Shown here piece by piece: positions 50,863 through 59,930 of a stretch of DNA of 64,000 bases. Under the pieces are notes generated by a model, which worked only from the letters and a program-made list of their open reading frames with translations, did no database searches and was not told the origin of the DNA. The stretch is taken from contig NZ_JNLH01000001.1 of the NCBI RefSeq assembly GCF_000703005.1, positions 337,501 to 401,500 of the forward strand, read 5' to 3'. Position numbers and translations under genes: made by a program. Position 1 is the first letter of the stretch. Every line of letters starts with the position of its first letter. This stretch comes from Pseudobutyrivibrio ruminis HUN009. GTDB taxonomy: Bacteria > Bacillota > Clostridia > Lachnospirales > Lachnospiraceae.

Positions 50863-52283
50863 TATTTCGAGCCCTTTCCGCCAAAAACAACAGCTATAGT
50901 CTTGAATATTATCTTGATATCTAATCCAAGAGACCAATTAGATATATATTCTGTATCAAGAGCAACTACCTGCTCAAAATCCTTTATATCGCTACGTCCG
51001 CTAACCTGCCACATTCCTGTAAGACCTGGCTTGATGGACAATCTAGCCTTGTGATGAAGAGCATAGTTTTCATATTCATCTTCGAGTGGTGGTCTTGTTC
51101 CAACAAGAGACATCTCTCCTATAAGAACGTTCCAGAACTGAGGTAATTCATCGATAGAATATTTTCTAAGGAAATGTCCGATTGGTGTGACACGTGGGTC
51201 ATTTTCCATCTTGAACATATTTCCCTTCATCTCGTTCTGAGACATAAGCTCTTTTTTACGCTCTTCAGCATCAATATACATAGTTCTGAATTTGTAGAAT
51301 CTGAATCTACGACCATTTTTTCCGATTCGTGTCTGAGTGAAAAATACTGGTCCTGGAGACTGAAGCTTTATAACTGGTGCAAATATAACAAAGGCAATAA
51401 ATGCTAAAACCAATCCTACGATTGCACCGCAGATATCCATCAATCTCTTTAAGAATGCCTGTCTATTGTTGGCAATATGCATACTTGTTGTAAGTACAAC
51501 ATAATCGCCATATGTTTCCATAATGCGGTTTGGCATAAGATTATTTGTATGAATCAAAGACATATGAACTGTAAGTCCCTGCTCAACCAAACGTCCTGCC
51601 AAGCTTTCCTCGCTAGCTCTAGTGTTTCCATCGAGGAAAATTTCATCTACTACATTTGTCCTGAGATATTCAAAAAGGCTATCCGCATTTGCAACTACTG
51701 GGATTCCTTGAATCTCCTGACCAGTCATATCCTTATCAACAACTACAACGCCCTCAACCTTAAACTCTGTATATGGGCTGTGAGCTATTTCTGAAAGACA
51801 GTGCTCCACTGTAGTAGACTCCGCAACAACAACCATGGATGATTTGTTTACATCCAATAGTTTTCTTCTACGGATAATCCTCTTCCAGAAAACTCTAACA
51901 ATGTATGTAACAACAATCATTGCTATTCCGAAAGCACCTAACGCAAATCGAGAATAGTAGTATGATGTTTGGTTGGCATACATGTAAAGCAAGACGCCAA
52001 GGAAGTTTATCAAGCTGTGCCATACAGTGGAAGTAATTTCTTGATATTTTGTTCTTCTTAAAATTCCTGTGTAAGTCTCAGTAAAAAGTACACCTGTTAA
52101 ATCAATGAATGGCAATATTTTTGCCAAGCTTTGATAGAGGTTGTACCACTCAAAACGATCCAAAAAGATTACGCTGTGGAACTTAATATAAACACCAATA
52201 AATAGTGCCAACTCCGCAGCAATCATATCAAGGATTATAAAATCCAAATGTTTTACCCAGGAACGCTTCTTTTTTTTGTACAA
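50862..52283 (-). CDS. exopolysaccharide polyprenyl phosphoglycosyltransferase
   Basis: A 473-residue initiating transferase of the WbaP/CpsE type, moving a sugar 1-phosphate from UDP-sugar to undecaprenyl phosphate. Four N-terminal helices and a CoA-binding-like central region (about 150-265) precede the catalytic domain, which begins KRLMDICGAIVGLVLAF and contains FYKFRTMYIDAEERK, SIDELPQFWNVLIGEMSLVGTRPP and IKPGLTGMWQVSGRS. The start is TTG, placed 6 bases after AAAGGAG. It defines the cluster as a lipid-linked polysaccharide pathway. Confidence 0.95.
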   Translation of the reverse strand: MYKKKKRSWVKHLDFIILDMIAAELALFIGVYIKFHSVIFLDRFEWYNLYQSLAKILPFIDLTGVLFTETYTGILRRTKYQEITSTVWHSLINFLGVLLYMYANQTSYYYSRFALGAFGIAMIVVTYIVRVFWKRIIRRRKLLDVNKSSMVVVAESTTVEHCLSEIAHSPYTEFKVEGVVVVDKDMTGQEIQGIPVVANADSLFEYLRTNVVDEIFLDGNTRASEESLAGRLVEQGLTVHMSLIHTNNLMPNRIMETYGDYVVLTTSMHIANNRQAFLKRLMDICGAIVGLVLAFIAFVIFAPVIKLQSPGPVFFTQTRIGKNGRRFRFYKFRTMYIDAEERKKELMSQNEMKGNMFKMENDPRVTPIGHFLRKYSIDELPQFWNVLIGEMSLVGTRPPLEDEYENYALHHKARLSIKPGLTGMWQVSGRSDIKDFEQVVALDTEYISNWSLGLDIKIIFKTIAVVFGGKGSK

Positions 52284-52322
52284 GTCTTTCTCCTTTAACC
52301 TAGGCAGCTAAGCCACCTTTAG

Positions 52323-53549
52323 TTAGAGTATAACTCCATTTTTCTTAAGCAATTCTTTTGCACTGTCCACTGAATCTACGCCATGAAGATTTTTGATTGG
52401 TGCAAATTCGTGTACTCTGTCTACCTCGAATGCAAGGTTTGAATCCATCATGTGAACCATATCAAGAACTAAAAGCTCGAACTTATAGCCGTTTGGTTCT
52501 TCTGGTGAAATGTGATTTCCATCAGCATCGATGTGTGGAATCTTTTTCTCAACAACGTGTACAAGCATGTTGTTGTTAACGATTTCATCAAGCTTCTCAA
52601 GTGAGAATAAGTAGTTGAGGATAACACCGTATTTGTAAAGAAGGCTTCCGTCCTCAGCTCTTGCCTCTGCCATCTCATCTGACATTTCGTAGTACTCAAC
52701 AATTGATGGCTTACCGTCCTCAAGGCAAAGAAGACCCATTTTTTCCTGTGGATCTACCTTACGAACAACCTTTGAGCCTGCTTCGTATCCGCCTGCAATT
52801 GTAGCTCCAACAAATACTGGATCTGCAATTCGCTGACATACATTATCTACTGCAAAGATGTTAATCCACTTAACACCCTTTGCCTTCATTTCTTTATCAA
52901 GGCCTGCTTTTACCATTGATGCATACCAACCACCATTTCCATTTGGTGATGTAGCAAGACGGCCTTTCTCCTCAAGAAGAAGCTTGCCATTGTAATCAAC
53001 AGCACAAGCCATATCCTGAATGAAGTATTTAACGTACTCAGGATTGTATCCAAAATAATCATGCTCTGCGAAGAATTCGCGTGTAGCCTGATCATTCTTT
53101 TCACTTGTCATAATATAAAGAGGGACAAAACAACCTGCCTGATTAACAACATCCATAAGGTTGTTGATAAGGCACTGGAAAATGTAGAGCTCTTTTGTTT
53201 CGCCAACATTGAAGCATCCCTTTGGTAAATCAAATCCAAGACGAGTGCCCATTCCACCTGCAAGAAGAACTGCTGCTACTTCGCCTTTTTTGATTGCCTC
53301 TAATCCGATTGCTTCGAACTCATCGTGCTTCTTTGCAATTTCAGAAATACTTACTGCTGGAGGAACGCTAAACTCTCCTCTTGATGCAGCTTCGTTTGAA
53401 CCGATAAGCTTGAAGTCTGGCCAATTAATATTTTCAATCTGATTAAGAAGCTCTTTCTTATTCTCCTCAGGAAGCTGGTCGAAGAAATTCATTACGTGTT
53501 CCTGATTATTCTCCCTCAGTAATTCGAGTGCTTTTTCTTTAGTTAACAT
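52323..53549 (-). CDS. UDP-sugar pyrophosphorylase (UDPGP/UAP type)
   Basis: A 408-residue enzyme of the eukaryotic-like UTP-sugar-1-phosphate uridylyltransferase family (UDPGP type 1). The nucleotide-binding motif is LLAGGMGTRLGFDLPKGCF, followed by SPNGNGGWYAS and INIFAVDNVCQRIADP, where the family holds substrates. The UAP type makes UDP-GlcNAc or UDP-GalNAc, other members UDP-glucose; which one applies is not certain. Its ATG overlaps the stop of the upstream GT2 gene (TAATG). It supplies the donor for the sugar transferase next to it. Confidence 0.88.
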   Translation of the reverse strand: MLTKEKALELLRENNQEHVMNFFDQLPEENKKELLNQIENINWPDFKLIGSNEAASRGEFSVPPAVSISEIAKKHDEFEAIGLEAIKKGEVAAVLLAGGMGTRLGFDLPKGCFNVGETKELYIFQCLINNLMDVVNQAGCFVPLYIMTSEKNDQATREFFAEHDYFGYNPEYVKYFIQDMACAVDYNGKLLLEEKGRLATSPNGNGGWYASMVKAGLDKEMKAKGVKWINIFAVDNVCQRIADPVFVGATIAGGYEAGSKVVRKVDPQEKMGLLCLEDGKPSIVEYYEMSDEMAEARAEDGSLLYKYGVILNYLFSLEKLDEIVNNNMLVHVVEKKIPHIDADGNHISPEEPNGYKFELLVLDMVHMMDSNLAFEVDRVHEFAPIKNLHGVDSVDSAKELLKKNGVIL

Positions 53550-54529
53550 TATAAATTATTCTCCTTTTTATATCCATCTTTATTATTCACCCCATCGTAA
53601 TCCATCTTTCTTGTATGGTACTCAATATCCTCCAAAATCTTACGATTCTTTGCAAGAAGATCACCAATGAGCGCAATCATTAGGGAAATGAATCCCATGA
53701 TTAAAAGAGTACAGCCAAGTATAAGTGACTGAACATGTCCCGCTGAATTACCCATTGAAACATATACCAAATATCTGATGATAACCCCTAATCCAACAAT
53801 AAATGGTATTATAGCCAAAAGACTGAATGTCTTCAAAGGCTGATACATTAAATAAGCCCTAAGAATTGTAACCATGGACTTTTTAACATAGCCCATCATG
53901 CTGTTGAACAGTCTTGATGGTCTAAGCTCGCCATTAGTACGAATTGGCACACTGGTCTGAGCGATTTTATTGCGCCCCGCTTGCACAATAGTCTCAAGTG
54001 TATATGTATAATCGTTTGTAACGTTGAGCCTCATGGCTGCATCCCTTGAATATGCTCTAAATCCACTCGGAGCATCAGGGATATCTGTGTTGCTGGCCTT
54101 TTGAACTACCCAGCTTCCGAAGTGTTGTAACTTCTTTTTCAGTGGTGAGAAATGCTCTGTCTCATCGATTGGTCTTGCACCAATAACAATATCTGAGCGT
54201 CCCTCTAGAATTGGTCTAACTAAAAGTTCTATATCGTCTGCAACATATTGATTGTCTGCATCCGTATTTACGATAATGTCTGCCCCGTGGCGAAGACAAG
54301 CATCGATACCTGCCATAAATCCATAAGCAAGACCTTTGTTACGACGGAGATTTACAATGTGATGCACACCCCAACGCTTTGCAACCTCAACAGTGTTGTC
54401 TGCGCTTCCGTCATTTATAATTAAATATTCAATTTCATCGATTCCATCAATATGCTTAGGCAAATCATTTAAGGCTATCTCAAGTGTCTCTGCCTCGTTG
54501 TAGCATGGAATCTGAATGATTAATTTCAT
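53549..54529 (-). CDS. membrane-bound GT2, dolichol-phosphate-mannosyltransferase type
   Basis: A 326-residue DPM1/GtrB-like GT2. The catalytic domain (1-235) begins KLIIQIPCYNEAETLEI and has GADIIVNTDADNQY as the DxD region and SGFRAYSRDAA. Two C-terminal membrane helices (about 235-300) follow. Such enzymes transfer a sugar to a polyprenyl phosphate, giving a lipid-bound donor used outside the membrane, possibly by a GT-C protein such as that at 59930. It begins 2 bases after the preceding gene ends. Confidence 0.9.
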   Translation of the reverse strand: MKLIIQIPCYNEAETLEIALNDLPKHIDGIDEIEYLIINDGSADNTVEVAKRWGVHHIVNLRRNKGLAYGFMAGIDACLRHGADIIVNTDADNQYVADDIELLVRPILEGRSDIVIGARPIDETEHFSPLKKKLQHFGSWVVQKASNTDIPDAPSGFRAYSRDAAMRLNVTNDYTYTLETIVQAGRNKIAQTSVPIRTNGELRPSRLFNSMMGYVKKSMVTILRAYLMYQPLKTFSLLAIIPFIVGLGVIIRYLVYVSMGNSAGHVQSLILGCTLLIMGFISLMIALIGDLLAKNRKILEDIEYHTRKMDYDGVNNKDGYKKENNL

Positions 54530-54531
54530 AG

Positions 54532-56382
54532 CTACTCCTTACTTCTAAATGAATAGTCGAATTTGGTGAGTGATAGATTTGGGTTGTAGTATGGATCACC
54601 CTTATCAAGTACAGACTGCCACTTTGACATAAAGTACTCTGTCTCTGATTCCATACGAGCCTTTTTGCCCTCATCCTCAAGGTCCAGTCCTCGGCTCACC
54701 GACTCTAAATGATACCACTCTGAAAATGGAGTGTAAACGCACAGTAAATTCTTGGCACGAAGTTTCAAGCAAAAATCTACGTCATTAAAGGCAACTGCAA
54801 GACCTTCATCAAATCCTCCAACTGCCTCAAAATCTGACTTACTAGTGAGCAAGCATGCGCCAGTAAGAGCTGATAAATCCTGCACGCAGGTGCTTCTGTA
54901 GAAATATCCAACCTGCTCACGGCCGCTTCCTAAAAACTGTGAGTTGGCAACTCCACCAAGGCCAAGTACGAGACCTGCGTGCTGCACAGTATTGTTTCCA
55001 AAGTAAAGTCTTGCGCCTACAGCACCTACATCACTTCTGCGAACAAATCCCATCATCTCGGAAATACTGTCAGCATTAATCATGCGAGTGTCGTTGTTGA
55101 GCATCAGAATGTACTCACCATCAGAATGGGAAACACCATAATTCATAAGTGCTGAATAGTTGAAGACTCCCATGGTATCTGGATGTTCTTTTGTGAAATC
55201 AACAACCTTCGCTTTAATATCAGATCTATTTACAAGCTGTGTATAGTAGTTTCTGATTGATTCTTCTGTGGAATTGTTTTCTACAATTACAAACTCCACA
55301 TTTGGATAATCGTTTTTCTCCACAATGCTATCGATGCATGCCTTTAAATCCTCTACGTGATTCATGTTTGGAATCACAATAGAAAGAAGTGGTGAATCTG
55401 GCCACTGATAGATTGTACGGTAATATCCAAGGTGTGTATCAAGCTCTACGCGAGCTGGAATGCCCAAGCGCTTGTAGTGATTTTCCACTGCTCGACGACC
55501 ATTTTCATAGGCGTACATTTTTGCCTCTGGATGATCTGCCGTAGAATCCGGATGACATCTCCAGTGGTAAAGGACCCTAGGGATGTGATATATATTGGTA
55601 CATTTCTCCAAAACTCTAAGGTCGAAATCGTGGTCCTGTGCGCCGTCAAACTCAGAGAGAATTCCGCCGCTCTCTTTTACGATGTCTGCTCTAACTACAA
55701 AAAGATGCGTGATGTAGTTGTGAGAGCAAAGCAAATCAATATTGAAATCTGACTTGAAGTGAGGGAGGAAATATTCCTTGCCCTCCATGTCTATTTTATC
55801 TTCGTCAGAATAGATAGCCTGGATTGTACCGTCTTCATTTAAAGCTTTTGCAATATAGTACATTGCATCTGGAGTGATTAGATCATCGTGGTCCGTAAAT
55901 CCGATATAGTCTCCAGTAGCAAGCTCCATTGCTGCGTTTGTATTGCCTGCAATACCTGTATTATCACTTAGTTTTTTATAGATGATTCTTTCATCCCAAA
56001 TGCCATTGGTAGCCTTTAGAATGATATCCTTCAAGCCTTCCTCTGGACTGCCATCCCCAAGGCAAAGCTGCCAGTGTGGATAGGTCTGAGCTGTAAAGGA
56101 CTGAATTAATTCAATAAGGAATTCTTCCTTTGTGTTATATAACGGAATTACGATACTGATAACTGGATTGTATTTAAAAACAGTATGCTTTTGCTTGTCT
56201 AATTCTTCTTTTGTAATTGGATTTTCTTTCAGGAACTGTCTGTAGCTGTAGTGCTCCTGGTCGTGTTTCATAAGCTTTCTAACTGTCTTTGCTACAGTCT
56301 TTTTAAAGCCATAATGCTGTAGATAAAGTAATCCTTTTTCTATTTTATTAGTAGGTTGCTTGTATTCTTTTATTTCACTCAT
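54532..56382 (-). CDS. family 2 glycosyltransferase, two-domain rhamnosyltransferase type
   Basis: A 616-residue protein with two GT2 domains in tandem. The first (about 75-300) has PVISIVIPLYNTKEEFL and DYIGFTDHDDLI with AIYSDEDKID; the second (about 330-590) has LLSIVIPNMNHVEDL, EYILMLNNDTRM and GACLLTSKSDFEAVGGFDE. This resembles rhamnan/capsule polymer enzymes of Firmicutes. It overlaps the upstream gene by 8 bases. Donor and acceptor are unknown. Confidence 0.88.
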   Translation of the reverse strand: MSEIKEYKQPTNKIEKGLLYLQHYGFKKTVAKTVRKLMKHDQEHYSYRQFLKENPITKEELDKQKHTVFKYNPVISIVIPLYNTKEEFLIELIQSFTAQTYPHWQLCLGDGSPEEGLKDIILKATNGIWDERIIYKKLSDNTGIAGNTNAAMELATGDYIGFTDHDDLITPDAMYYIAKALNEDGTIQAIYSDEDKIDMEGKEYFLPHFKSDFNIDLLCSHNYITHLFVVRADIVKESGGILSEFDGAQDHDFDLRVLEKCTNIYHIPRVLYHWRCHPDSTADHPEAKMYAYENGRRAVENHYKRLGIPARVELDTHLGYYRTIYQWPDSPLLSIVIPNMNHVEDLKACIDSIVEKNDYPNVEFVIVENNSTEESIRNYYTQLVNRSDIKAKVVDFTKEHPDTMGVFNYSALMNYGVSHSDGEYILMLNNDTRMINADSISEMMGFVRRSDVGAVGARLYFGNNTVQHAGLVLGLGGVANSQFLGSGREQVGYFYRSTCVQDLSALTGACLLTSKSDFEAVGGFDEGLAVAFNDVDFCLKLRAKNLLCVYTPFSEWYHLESVSRGLDLEDEGKKARMESETEYFMSKWQSVLDKGDPYYNPNLSLTKFDYSFRSKE

Positions 56383-57358
56383 AGTCGAAAAAATCTTTTA
56401 TTGCTTCAGCTAATGCTGTAGAATCTCCCATTTTTACAAAAATATGGTTGCTGTCCGCAGTGAACAGCTCGTGGTTGGCTGGGCCATCTCCAAGAATCAT
56501 TGGCCTGCCCATTGCCTGATATATGTATGCCTTTCCAGGAATTGTCCTTTTTGCCTTATCGATAGTTCCTGAGAAGTGGCCTGCCAAGCATAAATCTGCC
56601 TGAGCAATATGCTCCGCCAAATCCTGCTGGCTGAGCCAGTTTATATAAGATATATTATTCTGGATTGGTTTGTCCATAGCTGATGGCACTGGACCAATTA
56701 TTTCAAATGAAATATCTGTATCATCCTTGAACTGCTTTAGTGCATCTAAAATCACATCCACTCCCTGAAGGTTTAAAATTGAGCCAAAATAAAGAACCTT
56801 TTTCTGAGAACCGGATGGCTTTTTGTCCCTAGGATAATAGATGCTTGCATCAGCCTCAAGATATAGAACCCTTAGCTTTTCCTGACAAGCACCAAGCTCA
56901 TCTGCAAAAAACTCACCGTGAGCCTTTGTGTCACACACTATATAATCTGCCTTTTTAAGTGTGCCTTCGTCCAGGCTGTGACAGAACTTCGAAAGAAAAC
57001 CGCCATCCTTGAACTTCTTTCTATCAAGCACCATAGTGTCATAAACAGAAATAAAGAAGTCGATGATGACAGTCTTTGTTCTAAACTTCCAAGAAAAAAA
57101 TGGCATAACCAGCTGAGGAGCAAATCCCACAAATACAATATCAATGTCTTTCATGGGTTGCTTGAGCAAGCTAGCAAACACAAATGCAATACGCTTTGGA
57201 TAGCTAGAAGATTTGCTTCCGATTATCTCCACCTGAGATGCCAAATGCGATAGATAATTAATCTCTTGGGAAACTCTGATGTAATCTAAATTTTTAGTTG
57301 TTATATAAAGAACCTTCTTCCCTTTGATGAGGGAATCCAGTTGACTAAATTGTTCCAT
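56375..57358 (-). CDS. glycosyltransferase, GT4-like
   Basis: A 327-residue GT-B-type glycosyltransferase. The N-domain starts KVLYITTKNLDYIRVSQE, and the C-domain has KVLYFGSILNLQGVDVILDAL and GKAYIYQAMGRPMILGDGPA, a GT4-like donor loop. The first ATG of the longer frame lacks a ribosome binding site, so 57358, with AGGGA upstream, is used. It is the first gene of the minus-strand polysaccharide operon. Confidence 0.8.
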   Translation of the reverse strand: MEQFSQLDSLIKGKKVLYITTKNLDYIRVSQEINYLSHLASQVEIIGSKSSSYPKRIAFVFASLLKQPMKDIDIVFVGFAPQLVMPFFSWKFRTKTVIIDFFISVYDTMVLDRKKFKDGGFLSKFCHSLDEGTLKKADYIVCDTKAHGEFFADELGACQEKLRVLYLEADASIYYPRDKKPSGSQKKVLYFGSILNLQGVDVILDALKQFKDDTDISFEIIGPVPSAMDKPIQNNISYINWLSQQDLAEHIAQADLCLAGHFSGTIDKAKRTIPGKAYIYQAMGRPMILGDGPANHELFTADSNHIFVKMGDSTALAEAIKDFFDYE

Positions 57359-57411
57359 ATTATAATCCCTGACAACACAGTTTGTATAAGTATACCACAC
57401 TTGCACATTCC

Positions 57412-57440
57412 TTGCATTGCCTAGGGTATTGTTTTAGAAT
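57412..57440 (+). promoter_or_regulatory. promoter of the plus-strand polysaccharide operon
   Basis: TTGCAT (57412-57417) and TAGAAT (57435-57440) with a 17-base spacer, 36 bases before the GT2 ATG, in the region between the two divergent operons. Confidence 0.55.
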
Positions 57441-57476
57441 AGTTTATGACTAATTACATGTGAAAGGCGCGCTTTT

Positions 57477-58409
57477 ATGGCAACCATTTCAGTTTTATTG
57501 TCCACTTACAATGGGCAAAAATATATTACCGAACAAATACAAAGCATACTGAAACAGACTTTTTCAGACTTTGTTTTATATATTCGAGATGACGGTTCTA
57601 GTGATGACACTTTAAACATCATTCATAATTTAGCTTCTACAGATTCAAGAATTGTTATCATCAACGATGTTTCAAAGGATACAAATACAAATTTAGGATT
57701 TGGAGAAAGCTTCAGCACTATCTCCAAATATGCTCTTACCCACAGTGATTGCTCATATTTTGCTTTTTGCGATCAAGACGATTATTGGGAAGAGGATAAA
57801 TTGGAAGTAGCTTTGTCTTATTTTGAAAAGGCTAACTCAGATACACCTATTCTTTTTGCGTCAAATTACTATATATGTGATGATGTGTTGAATGTGACCG
57901 GCACTTTCAACGAAACTAATCCTATGACAGGAGTCACCTTTGAGAATCTTTTCTTTGAAGGAGTCTTTCCTGGTTTCACCATGATGATAAACAGAAAGCT
58001 TGCTGAGCTTTCATTTGATAACAATTACTCCAAAAATATTTATTATCATGATAAGTGGGTCACTTTAATTGCTCTTGGGTTAAAGGGGCAAATCATTTAC
58101 AGTGAAAAGCCTTTAGCCAAATATAGACGCCACAGTGACGCAGTATCATCCACAAATCTTGGTATCATCAAAAAGATTAAATGGAGAGTGGATAAGGTTT
58201 TAAATGGTGATTTCTGTCCTCGAACAAGGCAGATGTTAAAATGCTTTTCTGGATTGTTTTACTGCCAGGTTGATACTGAGACAAAAAAATTTTTGGATGT
58301 TTTTAATTCAAAAAAAATCTTCAAAAAGACTTTTTATCATAAGCATCTTCGCAGAAGTTTTTCAGGAGAAGTTATGCTTCGACTAATTCTATTACTTGGA
58401 AAACTATAG
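57477..58409 (+). CDS. family 2 glycosyltransferase
   Basis: A 310-residue GT2 enzyme of the WcaA type. It begins ATISVLLSTYNGQKYITEQ, has LYIRDDGSSDDTLNII and FAFCDQDDYWEEDKL as the donor site with DQDD at the metal position, and YHDKWVTLIALGLKG further on, typical of rhamnosyl- or galactosyltransferases. The distal region loses similarity after about residue 240. First gene of the plus-strand operon with a flippase; the ribosome binding site is a modest AAAGG. Confidence 0.88.
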   Translation: MATISVLLSTYNGQKYITEQIQSILKQTFSDFVLYIRDDGSSDDTLNIIHNLASTDSRIVIINDVSKDTNTNLGFGESFSTISKYALTHSDCSYFAFCDQDDYWEEDKLEVALSYFEKANSDTPILFASNYYICDDVLNVTGTFNETNPMTGVTFENLFFEGVFPGFTMMINRKLAELSFDNNYSKNIYYHDKWVTLIALGLKGQIIYSEKPLAKYRRHSDAVSSTNLGIIKKIKWRVDKVLNGDFCPRTRQMLKCFSGLFYCQVDTETKKFLDVFNSKKIFKKTFYHKHLRRSFSGEVMLRLILLLGKL

Positions 58410-58466
58410 ATTTTTGTTTTTCATCAGAAAAACAGAAATCGTAAATACCTTTAGGACAATACTTTC

Positions 58467-59930
58467 ATGAAAGAGAAAAACGTAAAAAAGAATTATATAT
58501 ATAATGTAGCATATCAGTTACTGGTTATTATCACACCACTTCTGACTGCCCCTTACATTTCCAGAGTGCTGGGCGTAGATGGCATCGGTGTATTTTCTTA
58601 TGTAACTGCCATTGCTGCATTTTTCATTATTTTTGCCACCTTGGGCACATCTACTTATGGTCAGCGTGAGATTTCCTATGTGCAGGCTGATGCTCACAGA
58701 CGTTCTGTGGTATTTTGGAACACAGTAATTTTCAGATGTACTTCCACTGCCATATTCCTTTTAATCTACGGCATTTTTGTTTTTGCCCTAAGACCAGAAT
58801 GGATGATTATTTACATCATTCAGTTCATAGAAATAATCAATGTTGCCTGTGATACATCATGGTTCTTCCAAGGTCTTGAGGAGTTTGGCAAAATTGTTGG
58901 ACGTAATGCCATATTTAGATTAATAAACCTGGCGATGGTTTTCACCCTTATCAAAGATGAAAACGACCTGGCCCTCTACACTGCAGCCACTGCCATCATC
59001 ACCATGGCCGGACACGTTTCGCTTTGGGCATACCTTCCAAAGTATCTCACAAAGGTTTCAAAATCAGAGCTTACACCATTTGCTGACACACATGTGATTC
59101 TTGGATTATTCTTGCCAACCATTGCAGTTCAAATATATCAATATTTAGATAAGATTATGATTCGCCTCATCAACGGCGGTAGCACTGAAAACGGCTACTA
59201 TGAACAGGCTATGCGAATCACAAAAATGGTGCTAGTACTTGTCACATCAATGTCTACAGTTATGGTGCCTCGCATCGGCAGGTATTTTGAAGAAGGCAAC
59301 AAGGATGCCATTAGAAATGCAATGTACAAGGCCTACAGATTTGCATGGTTTTTAGGCTTGCCTCTTATGTTTGGATTATTCGGAATCGCCGACAATTTCA
59401 TTCCATGGTTCTACGGCCCAGGCTATGAAAAGGTAATTGTGCTTTTAAAGATTGTTTCAGCTATCACTGTTGCCATCTCAATCAACAATGTAACCGGCAT
59501 CCAGTATTTAGTGCCAACCAAAAGAGAGAACTTATACACAAAGACAGTGCTTTACGGAGCAGTTATCAACTTCTGCTTCAACCTGATGTTAATACCAAAG
59601 CTTAGCTCCTATGGAGCTGCATTTGCTTCTGTCATCGCCGAAGCATCAATCGCAATCATCCAGCTTTTTGTCATTAGAAAAGAGCTGGAAATCAAGCGCA
59701 TCATAGCGCCAATACCAAAGTATTTATTCTCCGCAGCTATGATGTTACTATTACTTATAGTAGAAAGTCGTCTCCTGCCAAACACAATCATTGCAACATT
59801 TATCATGATTGTCACAGGAGCCGCAGTATATTTTATTCTTTTGCTTATACTTGCTGATTCATTCTTCATTGAGAATGCAAAATCAGTTATTAATAAGATT
59901 TCAAGTAAATTGAGTGGAGTTAAGAAATAA
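58467..59930 (+). CDS. oligosaccharide flippase (Wzx-like)
   Basis: A 487-residue MOP-superfamily flippase with about 14 helices. It begins KNYIYNVAYQLLVIITPLLTAPY followed by ISRVLGVDGIGVFSYV, the hallmark of Wzx/RfbX proteins, and TSTYGQREISYVQADAHRRS. It would carry lipid-linked polysaccharide units to the outer face. No Wzz or clear Wzy is in the window. It overlaps the next gene by one base (TAATG). Confidence 0.93.
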   Translation: MKEKNVKKNYIYNVAYQLLVIITPLLTAPYISRVLGVDGIGVFSYVTAIAAFFIIFATLGTSTYGQREISYVQADAHRRSVVFWNTVIFRCTSTAIFLLIYGIFVFALRPEWMIIYIIQFIEIINVACDTSWFFQGLEEFGKIVGRNAIFRLINLAMVFTLIKDENDLALYTAATAIITMAGHVSLWAYLPKYLTKVSKSELTPFADTHVILGLFLPTIAVQIYQYLDKIMIRLINGGSTENGYYEQAMRITKMVLVLVTSMSTVMVPRIGRYFEEGNKDAIRNAMYKAYRFAWFLGLPLMFGLFGIADNFIPWFYGPGYEKVIVLLKIVSAITVAISINNVTGIQYLVPTKRENLYTKTVLYGAVINFCFNLMLIPKLSSYGAAFASVIAEASIAIIQLFVIRKELEIKRIIAPIPKYLFSAAMMLLLLIVESRLLPNTIIATFIMIVTGAAVYFILLLILADSFFIENAKSVINKISSKLSGVKK